Shown here in pieces: positions 1 through 12,360 of a stretch of DNA of 64,000 bases. The translations under genes and the position numbers were made by a program. Source of the stretch: Bidens hawaiensis (taxonomy: Eukaryota; Streptophyta; Magnoliopsida; Asterales; Asteraceae); contig JAIQDT010000028.1 in the NCBI GenBank assembly GCA_021521415.1, forward strand, positions 2,261,001-2,325,000, given 5' to 3'. The stretch's first letter is position 1, and each line of letters begins with the position of its first letter. Under the pieces are notes generated by a model, which saw only the letters and a program-made list of their open reading frames with translations, was not told the DNA's origin and made no database searches.

Positions 1-480
1 TTAAAATTAGATATAAGGAGTATGTCCTTATTCAAAGAAAATCAGTTATGTGAACTTTGAAAATTCAAGGAACTAATCGATGGATATAAACAGAAGAAAT
101 CTGTTAAGATTATAGAGCAAAGAATAACATGAGACAAGTATGAGTATCTTAGATGCTATCAGAATGAATAAGTTGAAAGGATTCAATAATATTGAATCCA
201 AGAGGCATTCTAGTTAACATCAGTATATGTTTAGAATACAAAATATAAGGTAAATAATTAAGCACAACTGGCCACCATGCTTAACAATTTACAATTACTT
301 ATGATATTCTAAACCATTGACTGATTACTTCATTTAAGATGTAAGTTAACAACGATTCAGAGATTTCTACTACTCGAGAATCTGGTTAGATGGAATCCAA
401 TCTTAAATTAACGAGTAAAGATATGCCCACACCTAAGACAACGAATCTCGAGAAGGAGATTCATTTCAAGGTGGGGAGGA
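1..480 (+). mobile_element. 3' end of an LTR-retrotransposon internal region
   Basis: This AT-rich stretch has no usable ORF. It runs into a purine-rich tract at 466-480 and then directly into LTR J, so it reads as the 3' tail of a plus-strand element whose body lies left of the window. The last bases resemble the end of plant gypsy internal regions (a GGTGGGGAGGA tract followed by TGTA). The family assignment is inference. Confidence 0.6.
466..480 (+). other. Polypurine tract before LTR J
   Basis: TCAAGGTGGGGAGGA sits immediately before the LTR start TGTAGCATCC. This is the expected position and composition of the primer for plus-strand DNA synthesis. Confidence 0.7.
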
Positions 481-1009
481 TGTAGCATCCCGGGAAATCC
501 CAGATTAATTTTGGGCCAAAGATGTCAACTTTGAAAGAAGAGGGACTTAAAATATTTTCAAAATAAATAGAAAATACAAAAAAAAAAAAAATGGAAGTGA
601 AAGCATCCACATTGAAGAAATAAGGAAAATGGATTCATCCCGCATGGAAATGAAGAAAGTTCACCCGACTTGGAAAAAAGGAAGAAAGTGGGAGCATTCC
701 ACATAGGTATAAATGAGAAAGAAAAGTTTCCTCCCACATTGGAAAATTATAAAACTTGGAAGCTTTTTATAAGAGAAAGAATTTCCATAGTAATATTCTT
801 ATATGCCAAGATGCACCTAGTGGTCATTGTGGTGGGTGCAAAGCACCCAACGCGCACGTGCATGGGCTCGGGCTCTGGCACGGGCGATGGATGCAATGTG
901 GCGCTTTGATAACGCACTTCGCATGCTCGCATCGCCGCAAGGCGCTTAAGAGCCGCCTTTAGTATTTTTAGAAAGTACAATGACTAAAAGTGAAAATCTG
1001 AATTTTGAT

Positions 1010-1292
1010 CCTTCACGCTACACGAACGGATCAGGTTTAAAGTCTTCGTGCTACGCAAAAGACAAAATACATAAACCGAATTTGTGTGGCTTCACGCTAC
1101 GCGAAGAACCAATACATGATTACTTCGCGCCATGCGAAGTAATCACAATGCATGTATGACACGTGTGGACACACGACATCACGTGTCAGACGACGTAGCG
1201 CAACGTGGTGAACCAGGCGATGACTCATCAAATTGTATGGCTGTTCACGCTACGCGAACGGCCATAGCATATCTCCTTCGCGTGACGCGAAG
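1010..1292. repeat. Cluster of TTCGCG...CGCGAA palindromes in LTR J
   Basis: At least four short inverted repeats occur here: CTTCACGCTACGCGAAG (1090-1106), ACTTCGCGCCATGCGAAGT (1122-1140), GTTCACGCTACGCGAAC (1243-1259) and the perfect 7-bp-stem CTTCGCGTGACGCGAAG (1276-1292). Weaker versions lie near 1013 and 1047. The cluster is CpG-rich in otherwise AT-rich DNA. Confidence 0.8.
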
Positions 1293-1599
1293 TAACTTAA
1301 ATGTTAAAATAAGTAAGTGGGTTCATGGCACAACCCTCTTCATACCAATACACCATCATTCTCACACATTTAGCTTCGTTTTGCGTGCCAGTTCTTGTAG
1401 TACGTACCAAGCCCTGAAGTTCCAACGGTTTAAGCGTCAGCACTCAATATAAAACTAGAAGTGTTGCCCGTACAAGTATATACAAACTCCGAATACCTGC
1501 TTAAGGTACAGGTTCCTCTTAAGTTATTATTTTATTATTTTATGGCTTAGACCTTAGTCTGGGGTTAAGCCCAAACCTTGATAATAATAATGTTTATAT

Positions 1600-1812
1600 A
1601 AACTTGATATATACAAAGGTTATAGCTAAAATAATGTTTCTTAATTATTAAAAAACATAAGCTTTTACATACAAGATGAGATAGACAGATATAGTTTCTT
1701 AACGATTAAGAAACACAAAGTTTTATATATACAAGGGATATAGTTTCTTAATGACTAAGAAACATAAAATTTACATACAAGGGTTATAGTCAATTAATGT
1801 TTCTTTTTGAAG
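1600..1812 (+). repeat. Degenerate tandem repeats with TTTCTTAAT...AAGAAACATAA
   Basis: About three to four imperfect units of roughly 60-70 bp each contain TATAGT, TTTCTTAAnnAnTAAGAAAC and TACATACAAG. The TTTCTTAAT/ATTAAGAAA core is itself an inverted repeat. The array lies inside LTR J. Confidence 0.6.
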
Positions 1813-2768
1813 AAGAAACTCAGCACTTGATTGGTAAATATACGGAAAGACAACAGGTCTAAATATTTCATTCAAACTAATGATCAGTCAAGGTGTAAAG
1901 CTATCAAAACAAGACTAAAGGTTTGTAGCTGGATCAATAGACGATCCAGCTATTTATATAAACCTATTTTGTTATAGGTTACACATCATTCATTCGCAAA
2001 GGTTTTCAAATGAGACCACCGCATCATTCAGAAACAAAAATCACAGGTGAATACGTTAAACCTTACAATCAGTCATTAAGATAAACGGGTTGTTTATCTT
2101 AACAAGTCAGTCAAATATTTATATGAGATTACGTGATCTCTATCAAATAAAGATTTAAGGGATTAAGTGATCCCTAAATTACAAGGTAGAAAATAAAAGC
2201 AACTCAGACCGAGTACACATGTGTCTGGATCCAATCATATCTGTCTAGGCTATCAATCAAGGCTACGTAGCCGTAGGCTAGCAGTCATAACCAAAGTTCT
2301 CCAATGGGCATAAGTTCTTGGAGAACCCTAATTGTGTGTGTATGGTAAGTGGCACAAGTCCCAGAAAAATAGACGAATCTGCTGAGTGTGTTCAAGAAAA
2401 ATATCTTGTCAGTCAAAGAGTTAATAAATGTTTTTAAGTCAACGATTCACCAGCATATCGCTGATGCATTTTTTCCACCGCATTTCAGGGAAACAGATGT
2501 AGTACAGATTGCAAGGAATAAGAGTCACTCATGGAATATACATTCGCTACATGAAGATGGCTCAGTTATTTATTAAAATATTACAAACAAGATCAGACAA
2601 GGTTTGTAAATCAACCACTTAGATATTTATTATCCAAGAGGTTTTCAAAATAAATTAATGTTTTATTAGAACCAAAGACTTCCGCTAAATAACTGCAAAC
2701 TCTGATATATTTACAAAACAGGTACCAACTATGGGTCACATGCCTAGGTCCTAAGTCGGGGTGTGACA

Positions 2769-3500
2769 GGTTGGTATCAGAGCCATTTTATTTTCAAAAT
2801 TAATCGATTTAAGGGCAAATAAAAACAATTTGGTTTATTGATCAAAATGCATATTCCGCATCCACCAAAAAATTTTGATATCAAATAATCCACCGGCTAA
2901 TTAATAAAGTATTCGAATTAAATAGAAACTTTTATTATTTATAACTTTTCTTTTCAATTTATTAAAGTTGACAAAATAAATGTCATTAAATATGGTTAAT
3001 ACGTTTTGGTTTTTGTCAAACGGTAACAATATAAAACTATCTAATATCATTAAATATGATTAATACTTTTTGTAATTTTAAATTTATTTAATTATTAAAT
3101 AGGTGGATATAATATAAATGGTAAGAGTATATGTGACATCCTTTATGAAAAGGCTAGAATGAAGTCATTTGTCCACATCTATTTGCTTTAATAGGTTAGG
3201 TAGATAATTTTAGTACGAATCGAAATGAGTTGGGTGAATTGACTCAAAAAAACCTTTATCACGAGTTGGGTGGATTGCCCCGAAACACGTTTAACAAAAG
3301 TATAAATACTTAATGTGTCAAATTGTTCAATTTTCTACCTGTTTTTAAGAATAAGAAATGAGATTTACGGGTCAAATGTGTGAACTATAAAGCTGTTAAA
3401 ATGTCAAACTTCTTAAACGTGTCATATCACAATATCGCCGCAACGCATTGCATGGTTGTAGAAGTAGTTAGGCACTCCCAAATCGGTTGACTGGGGGTCG
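2769..3500 (+). mobile_element. PBS and 5' internal leader of the element downstream of LTR J
   Basis: TTGGTATCAGAGCCA at 2771-2785 is the primer-binding site matching the 3' end of plant initiator-Met tRNA, two bases after the LTR end. The following roughly 700 bases are AT-rich with no ORF, typical of an untranslated leader, and are cut by solo LTR E at 3501. Confidence 0.75.
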
Positions 3501-6500
3501 TGTCACACCCTAAAATTTTGAACGGGGTTTTACCGCGAGGAACGTGACATAAAAGGGTCTAGCTTATTCATTTTACTAAACAACCAAATCGAGTAATTTA
3601 AAACATTAAATAATTCTCAACCAAACTTGATAAAATACAATTTATTCAAACAGGTTAGGTCTTGTGAAAGCTTTTAGAAAACAGTTTAAGGAAAATGTTA
3701 AACAGTGTGCTCAATCCATGCACAACCTATCATCAAAACAAAACATCTAAACTAATGTCTAAAAATCAAACTTAACAACTCCTGGTAATGCATGCAACAT
3801 TCTCCAATACCATACCTAGCAACCTAGTAAGTATAATTACTTAAGTGAAAACAAGGGGTTGGTGAGTTCAAAAGTTATAACAAAAGGCAATGTATTAGCT
3901 ACTAGCACATTTCTACTATATCTAAGTAGCTAGCCTATTCACATGTTACTAAATGGTTGAACCGAAGTTGATTGTTGTATATGTGGTTGCCTTTGTACCC
4001 AGTCTATCACAAAACACTGGCATGATGACAGGACAATAATACACCACATTTCTACGACCTTCGGTCGTGATAGAGAAAATAGTCTGGGCGGGGTTTGTCA
4101 AACACAGTACCAAAATTACCCCACAAAAAAACCCATTTATAACAGTTCATACATGTAATAACTTTAGTGATAATGCATCTAGTACACAAGTGATATATAA
4201 CATAAACTACTAAAACTAAGCAAATCTTCCCAAAACTAAGCGTATGAAAAGAGTTGTGTTTTGCTCCCGAAAACAAGTAGTTGAAAAATGTTTGTCTTTT
4301 CTTCCCTAAAACAAGAATACAAAAAGCATGAACTCACCTTAGAATGATTGTACAGGTTTCCAATAATAGCTTAACAAAAGAGATCGTGCCAGCCTAAGTG
4401 TTACCCAACACAAGAGTTAAACTATGAGAGTGTGCTCTACAACACATTACCCTAAGACTCACGTAAAGACTTACACACGTACACAAGATTCACCCAATGA
4501 CTCATTGGTGATATTAATGTCAATTGTATTAAGATGTTGTAAAATACACCATACGTCATGCAATGGTCAAACAAGTATTCATTATATAACTCAAATTCTG
4601 ATTATGAAATTCACGAGACAGATTTTAGCATGCAAAAACGGATTTTATTGATTAAGTATAATACGGAACTAAAACATACAATTTTTTAACAATATCATAT
4701 ATGTGGTTTACGCAATATTTTTTTTTTACATTTTTTTCAAGCACATAAAAATCACAAAAAATCAATCATTACAGATAGGTACGTGTAGTTCGTCACAATG
4801 CGCAAAAAAACATATTAACTTGGTTAATCCTCATTACTTAAATCAAATCAAGAACGGCCAGTTGGGTTACTTCTAAGTCATAATATTAAGTTTCAAAAGT
4901 GGAACCAACCCATTTGGCCTTGTCATTAACAACTTAATAACTTATGATGTCAGGAATCTAGACTAGAAAACAACTTCCCAAATAAGCTTTGATAAGCAAT
5001 CTTCTAACATTAATAAAACTATCAAGCACTCGTTCAAAAATTACAAAACCTAGTTTTTTGAAAACTAGACTCGAGGTAGTACAACCAGCAATTAACAATA
5101 CATAAAAAAATCAATTAGCATCAAGTTACAACCAAATCAATAAACGAGTATGAATCTGTTACACTTCTAATTTCAGTAAAACTCAAGAAAAAATCGTATC
5201 GACAACAATCCTATTGTTCTTGTCACACCCCAACCTAAGGCGGAAATGCCGGGGCGTGATCCTATTGTTCACAGCTCGAAGATACTATCATACATAAAAT
5301 GTGACAATATCTAATTAATTATTTTATTTAAAGAATACAGACAATATCCAAATATATCATACAATTTAAATACATGAATGTAAGCTCAAATAATGATTAT
5401 CTTGTTTATATCCTAAGGTCTTGTCTAAGTGTCCAACTTCAATCTTCAATACAAAGCAACCTGCATATGCGTAGAAAATAAAAGAGTTTGTCAATAACAC
5501 ATGTTGAGTGAGATGATCACCAGATTTTGACACAACAATAGTATATATGATAGATAAGTGATAAATGATAAATGTTAAATACGCAAACCAATCTATGTTG
5601 TAATAATCAATCAAATCTTAACAACCATATACACAACCAAAGACTTGCTAGTGTGCCAATGAATCGTTGCCAAGCGAATCGGACATTGATTACTATGACT
5701 AAAATTTGTTGGTTTACCTTCGCCAAGCGAATCGGACTCCGGTTATTAAGACGGTCGTATGATCATACTAATGAGAACCCTATACAAGGGGATATGCTGG
5801 ACCTCTACGACAATGATAGAATATACACATAAGCAAATAGCAATTAGCAAATAACATTTAATTGATATACACACAATGATTATGTTTGTGATTGTTTGAG
5901 ATATATATATATGATAGAAAATATGAATAAGTACGCATATGTCCCCAAAAAGTTTGAAAACAGTGTATAAAAAGGGGAATGATCAAACTCACCTTAGATT
6001 AATGACAAGCGATTAATAAATGCGATTAAACGAACTAACGAATAAGCGAGTCGTCCACTACACGTCAAGAGTTATAAACATCAGAATCTGAATCTTTGAG
6101 ATATGATAATACAAGTATAAACAAACTCGTGGCCGCTGGAGTCGATCCAAATGGAAGTTTAGAACTCAAGTTATGTTTGTTTTAAGATTTAAGTGAGCTG
6201 GTACTGACCAGAATTCGAACAGCGATTCGGAAGTCGGGTTTTGGTTAGTAGACTTAAAAATTTTGTTACGAGAATAAAAGTCTTCTGGACCGAACGTTGA
6301 ATCCGACCAGAAGTATGAGAAAACGTTAAGTCAAACTTGTTGACTATTGTACCCTTAAACGGGTTTGAGTCCAATTGACCACCGAGACTCCCTAAATCAG
6401 CAAAATTGATTCAGGGCTTTTGTTCTACAGATAGAAATCTACAATATTGAATAAGACAACTTACCCGAACGATGAATGGAACAAGAGATAATCGAGGTCA

Positions 6501-7592
6501 AAGGGTCTTGAAGCTTGAAAGTCAACGAAGGCTTGAAGAACTTGAAGAAATTGAAGAAACCAACAACGGGGAAAGGGAAATTTCATGGATTTTAGATATG
6601 GTGGCTGGTATTGAAGTAATAATCTAGGGTTTTATGATATGCATTGTTTAAATACTAAGGGTTAAGGCTTGTTTATTAAGAAATAACTATTTTAGGAAAC
6701 CGAATAATCAATTAATAACAAAATCGGGTATAATAACTTAAAGATTTCGGTTTGGACAATAATAAAACGAAATTGGAATGTTTATAACATTAGTTGACAT
6801 GTCTTGGAGCTTAAGTTTCGTTAATTTAATCGAAAATAGGAAAGAATTGGCAAAACTAGTCCATGTGGTTCCCGAAAATGCAAATTTTAGTCGTTTTAAT
6901 CGATTTTAAAGTTGTTAAGGACTATTTGGCATGATTAAAAGTTATGAAATTATAAAATAAGTTAAACCAAGTTAAAAACCAATAAATACAAGTTTTAAAT
7001 AGTTCGAAAGATCCGAATTACATTCTCGAATCGGTTTAAACAAATACGAAAAATCCGAGATGTTACAGTTCTAATCCCTCAAATAATGATCACGTAACAG
7101 TATATGCATCATATAACATATTAAAAATCATCCCAAGGAGTAAGAGACATCATTCAAAAACGGCCGGGATATTTTGTGGTGAGATTACGGTTTTTGAAAC
7201 GAGTTTAAACAATAATTTCAACATAGTTTTCAAAGCAGCTGGGATGTTTTGTGGTGAGAAATCGCCAATGGCAACTGGTCACGCATCGCGACTGCCGAGC
7301 TCACTACCTAGTCGCGTAGGGCGACGGGCTTCAAATATATATTTTGTTTCTTATAAAATAATAAATAACTATTACATGTTAAGCAAACATAATGTATCAA
7401 GGAATATAATTATCCAACACATAGTAAGCATATTCAAATTATTTTACATGTTCGGTTTGATATTAATCACCAACACTCACTGACCGACTCGTTTGTGTGA
7501 CTCGTTACTAACTCGTGTAAATTTAATGTATGAGTGTTTAAGATAATGGAGTATGTGTTAACCATGTTAACCTGAAAATGTGGGGTGCTACA
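3501..7592 (-). repeat. Solo LTR E (about 2.24 kb after removing nested D1)
   Basis: In minus orientation it begins TGTAGCACCCCAC (ending at 7592) and ends GGGTGTGACA (at 3501). No PBS or polypurine tract adjoins either edge, which favours a solo LTR. The flanking pentamers GGTCG (3496-3500) and AGTTG (7593-7597) differ by two transitions and may be a decayed TSD. Positions 4860-5165 carry a block also seen in LTR families B and F. D1 is inserted at 5221. Confidence 0.6.
5221..7067 (-). repeat. Solo LTR D1 (1847 bp)
   Basis: It starts TGTCACACCCCAACC and ends CCGAGATGTTACA on the plus strand, with exact 5-bp TSDs GTTCT at 5216-5220 and 7068-7072. No internal sequence remains, so it is a solo LTR from LTR-LTR recombination. 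It is homologous to LTRs D2, D3 and D4, sharing the GCCAAGCGAATCGG motifs near 5670 and 5725 and the AGCTGGTACTGACCAGAAT block near 6195. It interrupts LTR E. Confidence 0.9.
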
Positions 7593-8100
7593 AGTTGCGA
7601 GTACTCTGACTAGTTGGAGAGTATTCTGGGAGTACTCTGACATGTTAAATTACAAAGAAATTAATTTTCGAGGAAATTATATATGTAAAGTGTTATAAGG
7701 TACTAGTATTTATAACCAAATACGTGAATAATAAAACTAAAAAGATACATTTTTAAAATACTAATGTATTCTAAAAATCAATAATCATTAATTTTAAAAA
7801 ATTATATTAATTCTTTAATATTATAGAAATAGAAATTTTGTTGTAATTGTTTAAGCTAAAATCAGCCCGCGTTGACCGACGAGACCTGAATCTGGTTAAG
7901 ATTGGCCACTTTTGATCGATTCTGTGTAACTAGTCGAAGTTAAATGAAAGTCGCCTCGGTACCATCCCTTGTAGCGATTATTTGGTGAGTACTTAGCCTT
8001 CTAGATCTACTTTTACAACATCATGCGTGAGGCTACTTGAATGGGTCAAATGACGATACAAATGCCACGCGCGAGGCGCTTTATTGGTGTTTGTTTTGTT
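7593..8100. other. Unassigned AT-rich sequence
   Basis: No gene is seen. A short repeat of GAGTACTCTGAC-like motifs occurs at 7605-7650; nothing else is recognised. Confidence 0.4.
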
Positions 8101-8109
8101 TCAATGAAA

Positions 8110-8990
8110 CATATGCTAGCTTGTTTTTTTTTTTTTTCTGAGATTATTCTTATAAAGTAAGGACACAATCCAAAATGCACGTACATAAGGCTGTAGGTAG
8201 TGGTTTGAAGGAGACACCATTAGGGAGTCACGCCAACATCGATCATAGGACGCTACGTCCACCACTTTGGTGCCAAAGGAGGGGTGAAATCTACCATCTA
8301 TCAAGGCCTTAATAGAACTATGCACCATTTTTTGAATTCCAAGAAAGTAGCCATATTAATTTAACCTTTATAAAAACTCATTTGTTTTACCATTTCATCA
8401 TAAACTTTCAAACAACCCTCTCTACATTTTTAACTTTCTAGTCTCATTTTTTTACTTCAAACATTAATCCAAACAAGTCCAGTATAAATCCTCTTATCAA
8501 AATACCCAACCTCAATAGTCACCCGAAACAGTCTCTCAAGCCAACCCATACCGGAGACCCAACCTCAACCTACACCCAAACAATCTCAAATGACTACATC
8601 CAAACGAAAGTATCCATGGTTAAAAAATGGTTGAGTGACGAAGAAGACGCATTAAGTCATGCTTGACTTGATCTTTTTAGAAGATCTAGTTATAGAAAAC
8701 TTTCTGTTTTATATATTTAGATTTATTATTGTTATTCATATATTTTCTTATAAATTTATTATTTATTATTATCTTTTTTTTTTTAAATAGGAAACTCAAA
8801 AAGCGCAAGGCTTTTGTTGTAAATCGTGTTTGTAAGACATTTCAAGAAATTACATGTTGCATTGGGTCATGGTGAATATCGTAATTTGGAAAACATATGA
8901 AAAATGATTGGCAATGTGTAGCAAACTTGTTGGTGCATTTGTGACCGTCTCTATGCAATTCAGACATCTCGGGCGAAGTTTTCATTGGGG
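8110..8990 (+). pseudogene. Possible PIF/Harbinger-type ORF1 (Myb-like) relic
   Basis: A plus-strand reading near 8618-8662 gives VKKWLSDEEDALSHA followed by a stop. This resembles the W-x-x-E-E-x-x-L start of the trihelix/Myb-like ORF1 of plant Harbinger elements. A second reading near 8916-8990 gives KLVGAFVTVSMQF. The two are separated by an AT-rich, intron-like stretch (8695-8785), and several stops intervene. Upstream, 8350-8600 is C-rich and leader-like. No transposase or terminal repeats were found. It could equally be a chance resemblance. Confidence 0.25.
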
Positions 8991-9067
8991 GAGGTTAACC
9001 TAGGCAAACTTAACTAAGTTCACCTATAGAGGCCCAAGCCCATGAAGTTGTTTATATATATATATAT

Positions 9068-9410
9068 AGGGGAGAGATATTTTGAAAACCATGTTGAGTT
9101 TTAAGAACTTAAAAACTTCAATTCTAGGCCACACATTTAATTAAATGGGTTGGAATATGTAGTTGGGATTAAATCTAGCAAAAAAGTCAAAGTATGAGAG
9201 AAAATAAATATATAAGTGGTTACACTAACTTTTACGTCCGTTACACATGTGTAAAAAGTCGACTCGGTGCGTAAAAAATTGTGTAATTTTTTTACGTGTA
9301 TGTAACTTACATATATTACGCATGTGTAAAAAAAATTCGAAAAAAAATCGTTACACTGAGTTCTTTCGAGTTCTTAAAACTCAAAGGGGTTCTTAATTGA
9401 AATCTCCCCT
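9068..9410. mobile_element. MITE 1 (343 bp)
   Basis: The ends AGGGGAGAGATATTTTGAAA and, inverted, AGGGGAGATTTCAATTAAGA continue as imperfect inverted repeats for about 45 bp, both reaching GAGTTTTAAGAACT. The element lies in an AT dinucleotide tract, which fits a TA-type target. It is non-coding. The superfamily is not determined. Confidence 0.8.
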
Positions 9411-9426
9411 ATATATATATATATAT

Positions 9427-9750
9427 AGGCTAAGTATAAAATGAAAACCCACTTGAGTTGTGAAAACTCTAGAAACCCATTCTCAACAACATGTTTTTAA
9501 TTAATGTTTAAATCTTGTGGTCCACAATTAAAGTGAATAAAAAATATAAATATAAATATAACTTTTTCTCTCTTTTGAAAACATATACAAAAATTAGTAA
9601 AAAAATATTAAAAAATAGCATAACACTTTTTTTTGATGTTTCGATGTTTTGTATTAAATGTTATAACATATATTACATATAACAAAAAAAAAAAACGTTG
9701 TTACATAGGGTTTTCACAACTCAAATGGGTTTTCATTTTAACCATACCCT
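9427..9750. mobile_element. MITE 2 (324 bp), relative of MITE 1
   Basis: The 5' end AGGCTAAGTATAAAATGAAA and the inverted 3' end AGGGTATGGTTAAAATGAAA form about 43-bp terminal inverted repeats, both continuing to ACCCA(C/T)TTGAGTTGTGAAAAC. It lies 16 bp from MITE 1 in the same AT tract. The TIR layout (purine-rich end, GAGTT core, GAAC/AAAC) is similar to MITE 1 but clearly diverged. Confidence 0.8.
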
Positions 9751-10756
9751 ATATATATATATATGTGTGTGTGCGTGTGAGTTTAGGGTTTTTAGTAAGT
9801 TGTTCAGCTATTCAATTCAAACGAAAGTAGCAAATAGGGCTAGTTTCGTGGGCAGACCCGAGGTAGCACTCATCTTGAGTCAGCAAAAAGATGTATGCTC
9901 TTTCGGTTTGTAATATGTCATGATTAATATATAAAAGAGTTTCCATCGTGCTTATCCAATTCATTCTATGTGTTTGTGTAAGCGTATGTTCTTCGTCTTC
10001 TATACTATAAACGAGTCTTGGAGGATTACGTACTCCTAGACGTCGTGCAGATCTCGTATCGATCATCAGCGCACCAGGACTTAACAAACCTCAAACACTT
10101 CAACACCATTTTTAATCGATATTAAATGGTCAATCGAGAGGATGCGATACAAGCGATTTGGACATCATATCGGAGGCTAATAGATTAGGAATACAAAACT
10201 CTGTTTACCATGGATAAAGCATGGGATATGTGGATGAAATTAACAAAGTGGCATCTAGTATCATTGATGCATATCGGTTGATGACCTAAAAAGTTAATAA
10301 CATAAACTAGCTTAATAAAACTACTTCTCAATACTTTTAGTATATGTTTTGTGAAAAGTGCTAAGAGGTGGTCTAAGTTAGGTCTTTATGTTTTGGTAGA
10401 TGTATTTGGTTGTATGTTTTCAGAAAATAATGTAATGTCTTCATGCGTATGACATTGTATGCCTAAGAGGATATACACACAAGGCTCGTGCGTAGCATGC
10501 AAGTTAGACATATGAAGGTAATGCCTATATATACATGCGAATAACTTGTAATAGTTTTTCCAGTTAATCACATTGAGTCTGTAACCATTCTCATTATAAA
10601 TGAAGCTTCAATGAGTTATTTACATGACTTGTTTATTCTATTGATTCTCAAATGTTGTCAATTACATCGTACATAGATTTTGCACGTTTACGGTGCGTTA
10701 CGTAGACTCATATATTAGATCGATCTCATTAAGAACTCGAAGTGGTATTAGAGACC
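9751..10756 (+). mobile_element. Decayed copia-like LTR with PBS remnant
   Basis: TGGTATTAGAGACC at 10743-10756 is one or two changes from a tRNA-iMet primer site. The 300-400 bp before it contain LTR-like features, including TATATATACATG and a leader-like stretch, but no clear TG start. 9780-10300 is unassigned and has no convincing ORF. The copia label is inference from the small LTR size and the GAACTCGAAGTGGTAT context. Confidence 0.35.
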
Positions 10757-10936
10757 GTTACGGATCAATTAGTGCTAAATCGCTGATTGATTCGTCATTG
10801 CTCTTGATTATCGATTTTATTCCTCAATCTTTGGATTTGAGATGTTAAATATGAAGAATTGAAGCCAAATTACTTCAAATTGATCAATTCGTGAACTCAT
10901 CAGATTGACCTTGGATATGCAATCCAATTCATATAG

Positions 10937-11890
10937 GCTAGGGCTGTTCATTTGCTAAAACCCAGACCGAACCGGAAAAAGCCCGACCCGACCCGAGACT
11001 GGAACTCTATAAAAATGAAGACCGAGGACCGGACCTCTTAAGCCCTATCCGGTTTCTGCTGGTCTCGGGTATCAGCAAGTCGGTTTTCGGGTTTGCACCG
11101 AAACCGAGTTCAACGCAAAGAGAGAGTTAAAGAAACTCGTCGGAAAATGATATTCCGGCTAAAAGCAGCGGTGGCACGGTACAAACGTAGGATCATTTGA
11201 TATTATCGTCATAGTGGTGTTGAGATGAAAAGAAAGAGTGAAAAATGATAGTAACAGCTTATACTGCTAGTCAATGGCCATATGTTATATGACAAATGAA
11301 GAAGAATATGCAGGTTTTGACTTTTGAGATAGTATATTAAATTAAATATTGGCTAGTGATAGTCTTACTAGTTGTATACCACACACTATATAAAACAGCT
11401 TTTGTACTATTTTTCTTTTTTTATATTAAGTTTTTATTTAGTTTTATTATTTGTCAAAAGTTATAATGTAAGTTCTTTGTCAGATCAAAATTGTCCACAT
11501 CCAAAGCAAAGAGCTTTAAGAGTTTATACTTTGTTCTCAAAAAGTTGTATTTTGCTAATCTTCATTTTAGATTACTATAACCAGTATATATATATATATA
11601 TAATGGTAATGTTAGGGTTTTTCCTATTTTACCTGCCGCCGATGAAAAATGCAAGAGAAGCATGAACTATGAAGGTTATTGAGCCTATCATGCTCTAAAC
11701 AGAAAGAAACTGAATCAATTAAAAGGAAAAGGAAATCACTTCTCAATTCCTCCTCTAAACCTCTACAAACCATCTCTTTTCGGGTCGGTTCGGGTTTCAC
11801 GCGAGTTCCGACGTCAATAACCGAACCCGATACCGAAACCGAAATCTGCAAAACTGTGGAACCGATGACGACCGAATTGGATACACTCGT
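10937..11890. repeat. Pro-rich CCGAACC/CGGGTT repeat, hAT-MITE-like
   Basis: TAGGGCTGTTCATTTGC at about 10939 followed by runs of CCGAACC/GACCCGACCC resembles the edge of common plant hAT-type MITEs. A second run of CGGGTCGGTTCGGG and CCGAACCCGATACCG lies at 11779-11850. The expected mirror-image terminus was not found, so only debris is claimed. Short ORFs on both strands across 11624-12026 merely read through this repeat. Confidence 0.3.
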
Positions 11891-12029
11891 AACTAACGAA
11901 ATGTTTACCACCACCCTCAACTTATTTTTTTCAACTACTCTCAAACTTAATGTTAGCTTTCTTGTTGAAGTGACATTTTTTTATGACATGACATGTGCAG
12001 GTGACATCTTTTTATTCTTTTATTAATCT

Positions 12030-12360
12030 CTTATACCCAGCCCCCATTCCCCCAACCTCATAAACCCTAAAATCTAAATCTCTCTCACTCATCGAGTCAC
12101 CCCCTCTACCACCCATAACTGTAACGTCAGCATCATCACCACCATAGTAGCCTTATAACCTCCGTCTCTGCTCACGAAACTAGAATTTTAATCCCATTTC
12201 CCCTAAACCTAGACGAAAAAACTTATAGAATATTGCATCTAGAACCTCTCCCTCGACTTTCCGATTAGGGCTTCAATCAATCTGGTTCCAGTTCATCGTA
12301 GATCACGTTTTTCGGGAAACGAAAAAGCTTTTATCTCTCTTGATCTATTGTTGATGCAGT
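12030..12360 (+). other. Gene-leader-like C/T-rich segment without a gene
   Basis: The segment contains AACCTCATAAACCCTAAAATC, CTCTCTCACTC and CGATTAGGGCTTCAATC. These look like the promoter-proximal and 5' leader sequences of plant genes or LTRs. No long ORF follows on the plus strand. It may be a captured gene leader or the leader of a decayed LTR. Confidence 0.3.

Larger units (their letters stand above)
481..2768 (+). repeat. LTR J (about 2.29 kb, plus orientation)
   Basis: It starts TGTAGCATCCCGGG and ends CGGGGTGTGACA, giving canonical TG...CA ends with an extended terminal inverted repeat. A polypurine tract precedes it and a tRNA-iMet primer site follows two bases after its end, so it is bordered by internal sequence on both sides. 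A TATA-like AATATAAAA lies near 1447. The 5' third carries CTTCGCG/CGCGAAG palindromes and the middle carries degenerate repeats. No coding potential was recognised. Confidence 0.75.

Noticed and set aside
8116..8328. 70-codon minus-strand ORF
   Set aside because: No recognisable motif and no matching context; kept only as part of the uncertain DNA-transposon debris.
11624..12026. Overlapping ORFs of 106 and 115 codons on opposite strands
   Set aside because: They read the CCGAACC-type repeat; composition is low-complexity and no domain is visible.
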